Source of the DNA: Paraburkholderia sp. HP33-1
GTDB lineage: Bacteria > Pseudomonadota > Gammaproteobacteria > Burkholderiales > Burkholderiaceae
Direction of reading: 5' to 3'
Length of the DNA: 64,000 nucleotides
NCBI RefSeq assembly: GCF_021390595.1
Contig: NZ_JAJEJR010000002.1
Coordinates: 1,798,001 to 1,862,000, forward strand
Part shown: positions 45,867-54,721 of the stretch, piece by piece
Position numbering within the stretch: position 1 is the stretch's first letter
Layout: every line of letters begins with the position of its first letter
Made by a program: the position numbers and the translations under genes
Notes under the pieces: generated by a model
What the model saw: the letters and a program-made list of their open reading frames with translations, nothing else
Told to the model about the DNA's origin: nothing
Databases searched by the model: none

Positions 45867-46982
45867 CTAGCTCGCCGACGCGCGCGGCGTCAGTTCGGCC
45901 AGCCGTTCGCCAGTCTGGATGTAAAGGATTTCGAGCACTTTTTGCGCCGAGCGCTCCCAGCGAAACTCGCGCGCATGCAGCAGCCCCGCGCTTCGGTGAC
46001 GTTGGCGCAGGTCCGCGTCGCTCATCATCTGCGTGATCTTCGCGGCGATGTCGTCCGCGGAAGTCGGGTCGCAATACATCGCGGCGCCTCCGCACGCTTC
46101 TGGTATCGACGTGCAAGCCGACGCGATCACCGGGCAGCCGCAATACATGGCTTCGAGAGGCGGCAAGCCGAATCCTTCGTACAACGACGGAAACACCAGG
46201 CAGCCGGCGTTCTGATACAGCGCCTTCAACTCCTCATCCGACACGAAACCCGCCCACACGACCTGGCGCGAATGCACCGGATGCTCCGGGCCCGCGCTGC
46301 TGAAGATGCGCGGATTCTTCCTGCCCACAATGACGAATTTGACCTCGCTCAGATGTCCGAGCCGCTCGATCGCATCGAGCATGCCTTGCAGATTCTTGCG
46401 CGGGTCGAGACTGCCGACCATCACGCAATAAGCGTCCTTACACAATTCAAGCCGTTGCAGCACCGAGGGGTCAGCGACGATCCGGTCGAGATGATCCGCG
46501 CCGGGCGCCACCACTTTCACACGCGATTCGTCGATCTTCAGATGATGGCAGATACGCGACTTCGAGAACGTCGACACCGTCAGAACAATCGGATGCGTGC
46601 GCGGCAATAGCGCGAAACAGACCCGATACCAGATGCGGAATCTCCTCGAGAAGCCTTGCGGCACGTCATAGACTGCCATGTCGTGAACCATGACGATCTG
46701 ACCGTGCTTGAACAACGGATTCGTATTGCACAGATTCAGCAAGGTGACGCCGCGCGCGGCGATCGGCAGCGTGATCTGCTCCCACAAAGTGCCGCGCAAC
46801 CAGGGAAAGCGCCGCTGCCGTTTGAGCAGCGAGCCTGGTTCGACCACGTTTGGTGGCACGAACACTTCGGGTTCGTCGCCCGGCACGGCGCGCATCTGCA
46901 TGGCCCTCGTCAGTTCATAGGCAACGCGCTGGACCCCCGTGACGGGCTGCGAAGTAAACTTTCCGTTGATTGCAAAGGCCAT
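45867..46982 (-). CDS. Glycosyltransferase family 4 (mannosyltransferase-like)
   Basis: A 371-residue GT-B enzyme with TGVQRVAYELTRAM near the N-terminus, MVGSLDPRKNLQGMLDAIER and the donor motif SLYEGFGLPPLEAMYCGCPV. The layout is close to WbaZ/MtfA-type mannosyltransferases. GGAG lies six bases before the ATG. It follows the BY-kinase gene by about 60 bp. Confidence 0.9.
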   Translation of the reverse strand: MAFAINGKFTSQPVTGVQRVAYELTRAMQMRAVPGDEPEVFVPPNVVEPGSLLKRQRRFPWLRGTLWEQITLPIAARGVTLLNLCNTNPLFKHGQIVMVHDMAVYDVPQGFSRRFRIWYRVCFALLPRTHPIVLTVSTFSKSRICHHLKIDESRVKVVAPGADHLDRIVADPSVLQRLELCKDAYCVMVGSLDPRKNLQGMLDAIERLGHLSEVKFVIVGRKNPRIFSSAGPEHPVHSRQVVWAGFVSDEELKALYQNAGCLVFPSLYEGFGLPPLEAMYCGCPVIASACTSIPEACGGAAMYCDPTSADDIAAKITQMMSDADLRQRHRSAGLLHAREFRWERSAQKVLEILYIQTGERLAELTPRASAS

Positions 46983-47041
46983 CTGGTTCTCCGTTTTACG
47001 CCATCGCGAGCATGCTTTACCCCTTTGAAAGATCTACACGC

Positions 47042-49366
47042 TCAGGCGCCATGCCGCGCTCGTGGCGCAACGTCGGTCTCGCCGAAATCGCTGGCATAGT
47101 TCGTCTCGTAGCCGTAATTCTTCGTGCTTCGACGCAGCGGAATGCCGTTGAACACCGCACCCGCAATGCGCCCTTCTGCGCGCTCCACCTTTCTGATCGC
47201 GTCGGCGATTTCATCCTCGCTTTGCATGCCCGAGCGCAATACCAGCAGCGACGCGCCTGCCTCGTTCGCGATGATCGACGCGTCGGTGACGGCGAGGAAG
47301 GGCGGCGTATCGATGATCACCAGATCGAACTGGTCCGACAGCCGATCGAGCACCTCTTTCAGCCGCGGCTTCATCAGCAGCGCGGCGGGGTTCTCCGGGC
47401 GCACGCCGCATGACAGGAACGTCAATCCTTCGATACCGGTCGAGCGCAATGCATTGCGCAGCGGCAACCGTTCCGCCAGTACTTCCGAAAGACCGCCGCG
47501 ATTGCTCTCGTTGAATAGCGAGGCGAGATGACCGCGCCGCATATCGGCATCGATCAGTACCACGCGCGAACCGATTTCCGCGTGCAGGATCGCCAGATTC
47601 GCGGCAACGAAGCTCTTGCCGGCGGACGGCGTGGGCCCGATGATCATCACGATGTTGTTGCGCGCGTGCGCGAGATCGCGCGTGACGGCGGTCCGTACGC
47701 TGCGCAGCGCTTCCACCGACGTGTCGTGCGGAAAGCGCGCGGCGAGAATCCTGGTCTGGTCGCCGTGCTCAAGCTGAATGTCGAGCAGGCTCTTCGGCAT
47801 CGGGGGATGGGCACGCGCGGTCACTCCCGGCAGCGATTTGCGCCCCACGTTCATCGCGTCGCGATCGAGCAGCAGTTGCTGATGGCTGAACAGGATCTCG
47901 CCGAACACCGGCACGCTCATCTGACGCTCGACGTAGCGTGGATCCGTCACGCCGGTCATTACATGCCGGCGCATGAATACCATCACGACGCCGGACGCGA
48001 TTCCGAGTACCAACGCGCCCCCGAGCACGAGAACCGGCTGAGGCATAACGGGAATATGCGGTCTGATCGCCTGATCGAGAATATGCGCTCCGCCCGTCGT
48101 GCTGGCGCGGCGTACCTGCAATTGCTCGGCCTTCTGCACCATGCCGAGATAAACCGTTTCCGCTACCTTCTGAGCGCGGATCAGATCGACGCTCGCGCGT
48201 TCCGACGCTGGCATACCGTTGAAATGATCGGAGAATTTCGCCTTCGCTTCTTTCAATTGCGCCAGTTGCTCGTCGACGTTCTGCACCCAGCGGCTCTGTT
48301 CCGTAAAGCGCTCGAGCAATTGCGTGCGCTGCAATTGCAGCGTCGCGATCTGCTTGTCGAGATCGAGGCCGCCCTGCAAATAGGCTTGCGCCTCGTTGGT
48401 CGGCTGCATCGACTGCGAGCTCGAACGGAAGTTCTTCAGCGCTTCCTCGGCTTTTCGCAGATCGGCGAGTAGACGCGGTAGTTCACCGTTGATGAATGCG
48501 AGCGTCTGGGTATCGTTCGATTGCCGGCTCGCCACCGCGGATGCGAGGTATTGCTGCCCCAATGCGTTGGCGACGGCTGCGGCTTTATCCGGGCTCTTGT
48601 CGCGATACTGTATTTGCAGCAGCCCGGAGTCCTTCACCTTGTCGCCGATCTTGACGAGGTTCGAGAAGCGCTTGATCGCGTCCAGCTCGTTCCAGCGAAT
48701 CACCTCGAATTTCGTGCCCGGCCGGGCGTCGAGTTCCTTCACGAGCATGGCTACGCCGTTCTGATTGAGCGGCGTGCCCACCACGCCTCTCGCGAGCAAC
48801 TCGCCGGACGGGCCGTGCAATTCGTAGGCGCCGTTCTCGAGCGCGGTCAACGTCAGCTTCTCTTCCTCGAGTTCGCGCGGCACGTCGAGCGCGGCGATCT
48901 GCACACGCTCGCCGCCCCATGCAAACGATTTGAGCCCCAGCCACGGCGCGGCGGGCTCACCCGGCGTCGCGAATTTTTCGGCGATGTCGCCGAGCACCGG
49001 AAACTTGAGCGGTTTGACCGAAATGTCGAAACGGAACTGGTCGATGACCGGCTGCAAGACCGAACGGCTCTCCATGACGGCCATTTCGGTGACCGGCGAC
49101 GGCGATGGCGGCGGCATCAGTTCCTGGTTCTGCAACGCGAGTCCGAGCGCATTCGGCTCGGGTGGGTCCACGCGAACGATTACGTCGGCGGAATAGATCG
49201 GGGTAGCGATTAACAGATACGCCACGGCCAGCGTGAGGACCACGACCGTCGTCACCACGATCTCCCAGACGTGGTCGCGCATTAGCGTTAGCATCCCGCT
49301 GGCGCTGAGCTGCCTGCGCTCGGAATCAACAGCGGGATAGAGCGAGTTTTGCGGATAGTAATCCAC
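47042..49366 (-). CDS. Polysaccharide co-polymerase / BY-family tyrosine autokinase (Wzc/BceF type)
   Basis: Read from GTG 49366 (AAGGA upstream) this is a 774-residue inner-membrane protein; the frame runs on to 49474. Two membrane helices flank a periplasmic Wzz domain with coiled-coil stretches. The cytoplasmic kinase has Walker A GPTPSAGKSF, Walker A' VVLIDADMRRG and Walker B VIIDTPP. The C-terminus carries a tyrosine cluster (NYGYETNY) that is the likely autophosphorylation site. It controls polymer length and export and is first in the operon. Neither its phosphatase (Wzb) nor the outer-membrane channel (Wza) is encoded in this window. Confidence 0.93.
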   Translation of the reverse strand: MDYYPQNSLYPAVDSERRQLSASGMLTLMRDHVWEIVVTTVVVLTLAVAYLLIATPIYSADVIVRVDPPEPNALGLALQNQELMPPPSPSPVTEMAVMESRSVLQPVIDQFRFDISVKPLKFPVLGDIAEKFATPGEPAAPWLGLKSFAWGGERVQIAALDVPRELEEEKLTLTALENGAYELHGPSGELLARGVVGTPLNQNGVAMLVKELDARPGTKFEVIRWNELDAIKRFSNLVKIGDKVKDSGLLQIQYRDKSPDKAAAVANALGQQYLASAVASRQSNDTQTLAFINGELPRLLADLRKAEEALKNFRSSSQSMQPTNEAQAYLQGGLDLDKQIATLQLQRTQLLERFTEQSRWVQNVDEQLAQLKEAKAKFSDHFNGMPASERASVDLIRAQKVAETVYLGMVQKAEQLQVRRASTTGGAHILDQAIRPHIPVMPQPVLVLGGALVLGIASGVVMVFMRRHVMTGVTDPRYVERQMSVPVFGEILFSHQQLLLDRDAMNVGRKSLPGVTARAHPPMPKSLLDIQLEHGDQTRILAARFPHDTSVEALRSVRTAVTRDLAHARNNIVMIIGPTPSAGKSFVAANLAILHAEIGSRVVLIDADMRRGHLASLFNESNRGGLSEVLAERLPLRNALRSTGIEGLTFLSCGVRPENPAALLMKPRLKEVLDRLSDQFDLVIIDTPPFLAVTDASIIANEAGASLLVLRSGMQSEDEIADAIRKVERAEGRIAGAVFNGIPLRRSTKNYGYETNYASDFGETDVAPRARHGA

Positions 49367-50132
49367 CGGTCTGATCCTTGCAGGTTGATGAACAAAACGA
49401 TCGGAGATCGCTTTGCGTCGCCACGTCATCATCAATGCCGCCGGCCGGATAAGCCCTGGATTGGCTGGCAGCACGGCGAAGCGGCGTGCTGTGTCGGGTT
49501 AGGTCGGGGAGCCGTGTTCGGGACCTCTCGAACCACGGGAGGCTACACACTCGTTGCATATCCACCGCGGCAGTGCCGATTGTTCTTCTCACGAATCAGG
49601 GAATGCGAAGCCCGCCATTCACGAATCCGCGATTGACAATTTCTCTCTCGATGTTGCGGTGAAGCATAGTCCGCAAAGGATCGAGGCATTCGCGCACGGC
49701 CCAAAGTAGTGTGTTATTGGCCGATAATGCGGAGCCTTTTACAAATGAAACACAAACCGGAAAGCCTTGTTGCTATCTGCAATTGCTGTAACAGATCTAT
49801 ACGGCAGGCGCCGTACATCGCGACCGAACCCGAATTGCACGGTTTATGTGCAAAGAATGCCGTTGTTATCCCTCTTATCGCGCCGAACCCATGCCACTCG
49901 GCGCATTCCGCAGATCGTCGAGCGTTTCACCCGCAAGAATCGCGCTAATTGAACAAGAAAAAACTTCCGTATAATGTTAATTAATATCAATTGTCCTAAC
50001 GAATAACCCGGTAAGAATTTCTTCGATCCGGACGATTACGCCAAAACACCCGCGCATGCCAGCCAAGCTCGTCTCGCCCAATTCGATGCGCTAATCTCAA
50101 TGCGTAGATTCTCGTCTGGAGAAGCTAGCGTG
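49367..50132. other. Long divergent regulatory region of the exopolysaccharide operon
   Basis: A 766-bp stretch with lower GC than its neighbours, especially 49930-50010. Short frames inside it have no recognisable product. It must contain the promoter for the BY-kinase operon (minus strand) and for the GlxA-type regulator (plus strand), and its length suggests complex control. Confidence 0.55.
49949..49975 (+). promoter_or_regulatory. Candidate sigma-70 promoter for the GlxA-type regulator
   Basis: TTGAAC (49949-49954) and TATAAT (49970-49975) are separated by 15 bases, shorter than the ideal 17. The -10 box is perfect and lies in an AT-rich stretch about 160 bp before the regulator start. 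Confidence 0.4.
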
Positions 50133-51104
50133 ATGAAGCACATTGGTCTGTTCGTTTTTCAGGATTGTTCGATGGCAAGCACCGGCGCGATAGGCGACGC
50201 GTTTCGGCTTGCCAATGAGTTCAAGAGAGCGGCTGGCGAAGAGGCGCCATACCGGTTTACCGTGGTGTCCGACGGCGGTGGTCTCGTGACCAGCTCGTCC
50301 GGCATATCGATCTGGACGCAAGGCCTCGAACGCTACTGCCTCGCCGATTTCCACGCGTTCTTCGTGGCGTGCCGCGACGTCACCGAAGTGGCGGAATCGA
50401 ATGACCACTTTCTGTCGTGGATCTCGCTGCAGGGATCGATCGCGTCGTTCGGCATGCAGCAGGGGGCGAATCTCGCCGTCGTCTGCAACGACCCGCTGCA
50501 ATCGATCGTGCCGATGTTTCTGTTCGACGACAGCGGCGACGCCGCGCGCACGCAAAGCAATGTGACGCCCACTGATCTCGCGCTCGCGCAGATAGAACGC
50601 GACATCAATACCGACACGGCCCGCAAGATCGGCCGAATTCTGCAAACCGGTTACGCCGAGAAAAGCCGCTCGGAGCTCGATGACGGCAACATCACGACGA
50701 CGACCGAGAAGATTCGCGAATCGGCGCGCTGGATCAAGGAAAACTACAGCAAGCCTATTTCGGTTGCGCAGGCCGCCGAATCGGTGGCAATGAGCAAGCG
50801 CAATTTCCAGCGCCGCTTCAAATGCGAGTTTGGCATGACGCCGCTCGAATATCTGCTGCGCACCCGCTTCGACATCGTTCGCTCGATGCTGAAGAACACC
50901 GATTTACCGGTCGACAAGATAGCGCGCCGCTGCGGAATGGGCGACGGCAATCGGCTCGGGCGGCTATTCAAGGAACGCTATGGGATGTCGCCGACGCAAT
51001 TCCGCGCGCACCAGCACGCGGACGCGGATGAACGCTGGCTAACGCCGGAGGAAAGCTGGAGCGCCGCGACCGAGATGTTGCGGCAGACGCCACTGACGCT
51101 TTGA
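50133..51104 (+). CDS. GlxA/AraC-family transcriptional regulator
   Basis: A 323-residue protein with an N-terminal DJ-1/PfpI-like domain (HIGLFVFQDCSMASTGAIGD) and a C-terminal AraC helix-turn-helix pair (ISVAQAAESVAMSKRNFQRR, then VDKIARRCGMGDGNRLGRLF). ATG 50133 or GTG 50130 can serve as start with GGAG upstream. It is divergent from the exopolysaccharide operon across a long regulatory region, so it is a candidate regulator of polymer production. The ligand is unknown. Confidence 0.85.
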   Translation: MKHIGLFVFQDCSMASTGAIGDAFRLANEFKRAAGEEAPYRFTVVSDGGGLVTSSSGISIWTQGLERYCLADFHAFFVACRDVTEVAESNDHFLSWISLQGSIASFGMQQGANLAVVCNDPLQSIVPMFLFDDSGDAARTQSNVTPTDLALAQIERDINTDTARKIGRILQTGYAEKSRSELDDGNITTTTEKIRESARWIKENYSKPISVAQAAESVAMSKRNFQRRFKCEFGMTPLEYLLRTRFDIVRSMLKNTDLPVDKIARRCGMGDGNRLGRLFKERYGMSPTQFRAHQHADADERWLTPEESWSAATEMLRQTPLTL

Positions 51105-51164
51105 TTTCGATTCCCCTGTTACTCCGGAGACGACTTCTCGACTCGACCGTCACGGGATCAGAAC

Positions 51165-52181
51165 ATGTCGATCTTCAAATCCGCCGGGCGGGATGTGAAG
51201 GACGCGACTATCGCGTCGGAAAGTCAGGCTTCCTTACAGACTGATGACACCGCCGTGGCTTCGCTCGTCGAGCGGCCGGCGCGTCACACGGGTGCGCATT
51301 CGTCGGCCCCGCAATCACCAACTACTGGGAGAAAGATCAAGGAAGCGGCGAAGACGCTGTTGCCCGACGCCCTTTTCCTAAGCCTGTTACATCACAAATG
51401 CATTGGCCGCTATCCGCATCTGATTCGTCCCGTCACGTTCAACGAGAAGATCCTGCAACGCAATCTTCACCCTGATCCTCGCTATGTCTGCCTGAGCGAC
51501 AAGCTGCTGGTGCGGGACTATATCGCAAGGAAAATCGGCGACAAGCATCTGATACCGTTGATCGCAGCGCCCGATGCATTCACGCCCGAAGTGTTCGATG
51601 CATTGCCCGATGCTTTCGTGATGAAAGCCAATCATGGCAGCAGCTTCGTCGAATTGGTGACAAATAAGTCGGAAACCTCGTTCGAGAAGCTCAAGAAGCT
51701 CGCCGACCAATGGCTGCACACCGACTTCTATTGCGTTGGGCGTGAGCGGCACTACGAGATGATCGAGCCGCGCATTTTCTTCGAGCAACTGCTGCTTGAC
51801 CAACGCGGCCAGATTCCGGCGGATTTCAAGCTGCACTGCTTCAACGGCCGGCCCGGGCGGCCGATCATCTATATCCTCGTGATCTCGGATCGGTTCGGTA
51901 ACGCGACGCACGGCGACGTGTATGACATCGAATGGAATCACCTCGATATCGCGATCGGCGACTACAAGCGCAGCGCGGCACCTGCTCCGCGCCCGCGGCA
52001 TCTGCAGGCCGTGCTGGATGTCGCGGCCCGACTATGCGAAGACTTTGACTACGTGCGGGTCGACCTGTATGCGCCCGACAATCTCGTTTACTTCGGCGAA
52101 CTGACGTTTACACCCGGCGCGGGCGTGCTGCCCTTCACGCCGGACAGTGTCGATTTCGAGTGGGGCAAGCTGATGGTTTGA
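51165..52181 (+). CDS. TupA-like ATP-grasp protein
   Basis: A 338-residue protein whose first 60 residues are low-complexity and probably disordered. From about residue 65 it matches the TupA-like ATP-grasp family of polysaccharide clusters: HLIRPVTFNEKILQRNL, then AFVMKANHGSSFVELVTNK and the late YVRVDLYAPDNLVYFGELTF. Members are thought to attach amino-acid or peptide groups to surface glycans. It lies 60 bp after the regulator gene and may be part of the same exopolysaccharide region. Confidence 0.75.
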   Translation: MSIFKSAGRDVKDATIASESQASLQTDDTAVASLVERPARHTGAHSSAPQSPTTGRKIKEAAKTLLPDALFLSLLHHKCIGRYPHLIRPVTFNEKILQRNLHPDPRYVCLSDKLLVRDYIARKIGDKHLIPLIAAPDAFTPEVFDALPDAFVMKANHGSSFVELVTNKSETSFEKLKKLADQWLHTDFYCVGRERHYEMIEPRIFFEQLLLDQRGQIPADFKLHCFNGRPGRPIIYILVISDRFGNATHGDVYDIEWNHLDIAIGDYKRSAAPAPRPRHLQAVLDVAARLCEDFDYVRVDLYAPDNLVYFGELTFTPGAGVLPFTPDSVDFEWGKLMV

Positions 52182-52215
52182 ACGCGCTTTCATTGCTGGC
52201 GCTTGGACTCCACCA

Positions 52216-52932
52216 TCAAGCCGGCGACATGCCGTTTTGCAGCTTTGCGCCGTCGGCCTCGCGCGATGCCAGAAACGCCAGCCACGCCTGCGCCGCTTCA
52301 CGCTGGCGCGCCAGCGTACAGATCGCGGCGGTGAAAGTCGTGGTGGACTGGACGGCGGCCGGAAGCTCGCCGAGCAGATCGATGCCCGGCACGTGAATCA
52401 ACTCGCTCATCTGTTGAAAACCCAGCGCGACTTCTCCACACGCAACGAGCGTGCCGACCGGCACACCCGGCGGCGCCTTCACGATACGCGAATCGATCTG
52501 CCCGGCAATGCCCCACCGTTCGAACAGCTTCAGCAGATACGTGCCGCTGGGCCCCGTCGAGTAGCCGATGCTGCGCGCGCCGAGAATCGCGTCGCGCAGC
52601 GCCGCTTCGGTTGCGATGTCCGGATGCGCTGCTCCGGCCGCGACCGCGACTGCGATGCCCGAGCGCGCCAGCGCGACGCGGCTCGCCGTATCGACGCAGC
52701 CTGCCGCCACGAGCCGCTCGATCGCGTCGGCGGCGAGGATGACGATATCGAATACTTCGCCATCCTCAACACGGCGGGCCGCATCGACGCCGCCGACCGA
52801 TTCGATCGCGATCGCCTGTCCCGTGCGCCGCTCGAACGACGCGGCGAGTTCGGCCAGCACCTGGCGCGTGGCCATCGATGAAATGCCGGTGATCGGCGCG
52901 CGCGCGGCTTGACCGTTGATCACTGCGACCAC
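52216..52932 (-). CDS. Cytosolic ModA-like substrate-binding-fold protein
   Basis: A 238-residue protein from GTG 52932, starting five bases after the ligK stop with AAGGA upstream. It has the fold of molybdate-type (ModA) solute-binding proteins: ATRQVLAELAASFERRTG, FDIVILAADAIERLVAAG and GYSTGPSGTYLLKLFERWGI. There is no signal peptide or lipobox and no permease or ATPase gene nearby, so it should stay in the cytoplasm and not serve an ABC importer. It may be an enzyme, a sensor, or a carrier of the pathway. Last gene of the ligJ-ligK unit. Confidence 0.7.
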   Translation of the reverse strand: MVAVINGQAARAPITGISSMATRQVLAELAASFERRTGQAIAIESVGGVDAARRVEDGEVFDIVILAADAIERLVAAGCVDTASRVALARSGIAVAVAAGAAHPDIATEAALRDAILGARSIGYSTGPSGTYLLKLFERWGIAGQIDSRIVKAPPGVPVGTLVACGEVALGFQQMSELIHVPGIDLLGELPAAVQSTTTFTAAICTLARQREAAQAWLAFLASREADGAKLQNGMSPA

Positions 52933-52937
52933 GCCCG

Positions 52938-53621
52938 TCAGTCCTTGTAACGCAGCCCGGCCTGCTCGAGCGGCCCGCGCATGTTGTACATGTCGAGACC
53001 GAGCACGCCGGAGGCGAGCTTCGCGCGCTTCGCGGCTTCGTTGGCCTCGCGCGCCGCGGCTTTTTCGAGCACCGCTGGCGCGGCGGCCGCAGGCACCACG
53101 ACCACGCCATCGTCATCGGCGACGACGACGTCGCCCGGCGTGACCAGTGCACCCGCGCACACGACCGGAATGTTCACCGAGCCGAGCGTCGCCTTGACGC
53201 AGCCCTTCGCGGAAATCGCCTTGCTCCAGACCGGGAAGTTCATTTCGGTCAGCACGCTGACGTCGCGCACGCCCGCGTCGATGATCAACGCATGCGCGCC
53301 GCGCGCCTGGAAGCTGGTGGCGAGCAGATCGCCGAAGTAACCGTCGGTGCTCTCCGCGGTGACGCCCGCGACGACGACATCGCCGGGCCGGATCTGTTCG
53401 GCCGCGACGTGCAGCATCCAGTTGTCGCCCGGCTGCAGCAGCACCGTGACGGCCGTGCCGCTCGCGCGCGCGCCGGTATAGATCGGGCGCATATAAGGTT
53501 TCAGCAACCCCGTGCGGCCCATGGCCTCGTGCACGGTGGCCGAACCGAGCGCGCCGAGTTTGGCGGCCACGTCCGCATCCGCGCGCTGGATGTTGCGATA
53601 GACGACTCCGATTTCATACAT
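52938..53621 (-). CDS. ligK: 4-carboxy-4-hydroxy-2-oxoadipate aldolase
   Basis: A 227-residue class II aldolase of the RraA-like fold. It cleaves 4-carboxy-4-hydroxy-2-oxoadipate to pyruvate and oxaloacetate, the last step of gallate and protocatechuate 4,5-cleavage. Asp98 ([10 protein letters not shown]) and Arg119-Asp120 ([10 protein letters not shown]) give the D-x20-R-D metal/substrate motif of active aldolases. The gene starts two bases after the ligJ stop. Confidence 0.9.
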   Translation of the reverse strand: MYEIGVVYRNIQRADADVAAKLGALGSATVHEAMGRTGLLKPYMRPIYTGARASGTAVTVLLQPGDNWMLHVAAEQIRPGDVVVAGVTAESTDGYFGDLLATSFQARGAHALIIDAGVRDVSVLTEMNFPVWSKAISAKGCVKATLGSVNIPVVCAGALVTPGDVVVADDDGVVVVPAAAAPAVLEKAAAREANEAAKRAKLASGVLGLDMYNMRGPLEQAGLRYKD

Positions 53622-53623
53622 GA

Positions 53624-54649
53624 TTACAGCCCCTTCGTTTTCAGCAACGCATCGAGACGCGGATAAACGCGCCGCGCGTTACCTTCATAGATCTTGTGGC
53701 GCTCTTCCATGTCGACGTGCGCCGCTTCGATATAGCGCTTCGTGTCGTCGAAATAGTGACCGGTCTCCGGATCGATGCCGCGCACCGCGCCGATCATCTC
53801 GCTCGCGAACAGGATGTTGTCCACGGGAATCACGCGCGTGAGCAGATCGATGCCCGGCTGATGATAGACACAGGTGTCGAAGAACACATTGTTCAGCAGA
53901 TGGTCCTTCAGCAAGGGCTTCTTCATCTCCTGCGCGAGACCGCGGAAGCGTCCCCAGTGATACGGCACCGCGCCGCCGCCGTGCGGAATCACGAAACGCA
54001 GCGTCGGGAAATCGCGGAACAGGTCCGAGGTCAGGCATTGCATGAACGCGGTGGTATCCGCGTTCAGGTAGTGCGAACCGGTGGTGTGGAAGCACGCATT
54101 GCAGCTCGTGCTCACGTGAATCATCGCGGGAATGTCGTACTCGACCATCTTCTCGTAGATCGGGTACCAGGAGCGGTCGGACAGCGGCGGGCTGGTCCAG
54201 TGGCCGCCCGACGGATCGGGATTCAGGTTGATCGCGACATTGCCGTACTGCTCGACGCATTTGACGAGTTCAGGAATACAGGTGGCCGGATCGACACCCG
54301 GACTTTGCGGCAGCATCGCGGCCGGCACGAAGTTCTCGGGAAACAGCTGGCTCACGCGATAGCACAGTTCGTTGCAGATCGCGGCCCACGTGCTCGAGAT
54401 TTCAAAGTCGCCGATGTGGTGCGCCATAAAGCTCGCGCGCGGACTGAAGATCGTCAGATCGAGGCCGCGCTCACGCATCAGTTTCAACTGGTTGCTTTCG
54501 ATCGACTCGCGCAGCTCGTCGTCGCTGATCTGCAATTCCGACACCTTCGGCATCTCGGACGGATTCTTGATGCCCGCGATCTGGCGGTTACGCCACGTCT
54601 CCAGCGCTTTGGGCGCGGTGGTGTAGTGGCCGTGAATGTCGATGATCAC
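53624..54649 (-). CDS. ligJ: 4-oxalomesaconate hydratase
   Basis: A 341-residue amidohydrolase-fold hydratase converting 4-oxalomesaconate to 4-carboxy-4-hydroxy-2-oxoadipate. It begins [20 protein letters not shown], closely like LigJ of Sphingobium, with further zinc-site segments MIHVSTSC and [17 protein letters not shown]. The start codon is GTG (54649) with AGGA upstream. It is followed tightly by ligK and lies downstream of an aromatic-acid transporter gene. Confidence 0.92.
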   Translation of the reverse strand: MIIDIHGHYTTAPKALETWRNRQIAGIKNPSEMPKVSELQISDDELRESIESNQLKLMRERGLDLTIFSPRASFMAHHIGDFEISSTWAAICNELCYRVSQLFPENFVPAAMLPQSPGVDPATCIPELVKCVEQYGNVAINLNPDPSGGHWTSPPLSDRSWYPIYEKMVEYDIPAMIHVSTSCNACFHTTGSHYLNADTTAFMQCLTSDLFRDFPTLRFVIPHGGGAVPYHWGRFRGLAQEMKKPLLKDHLLNNVFFDTCVYHQPGIDLLTRVIPVDNILFASEMIGAVRGIDPETGHYFDDTKRYIEAAHVDMEERHKIYEGNARRVYPRLDALLKTKGL

Positions 54650-54721
54650 CGTGATTCCTCAGTAGATGAATTTAAACCAGCGGCGCGCGCGCAACGCTCG
54701 CGCGCCGCTTTCCTGCAAGCG

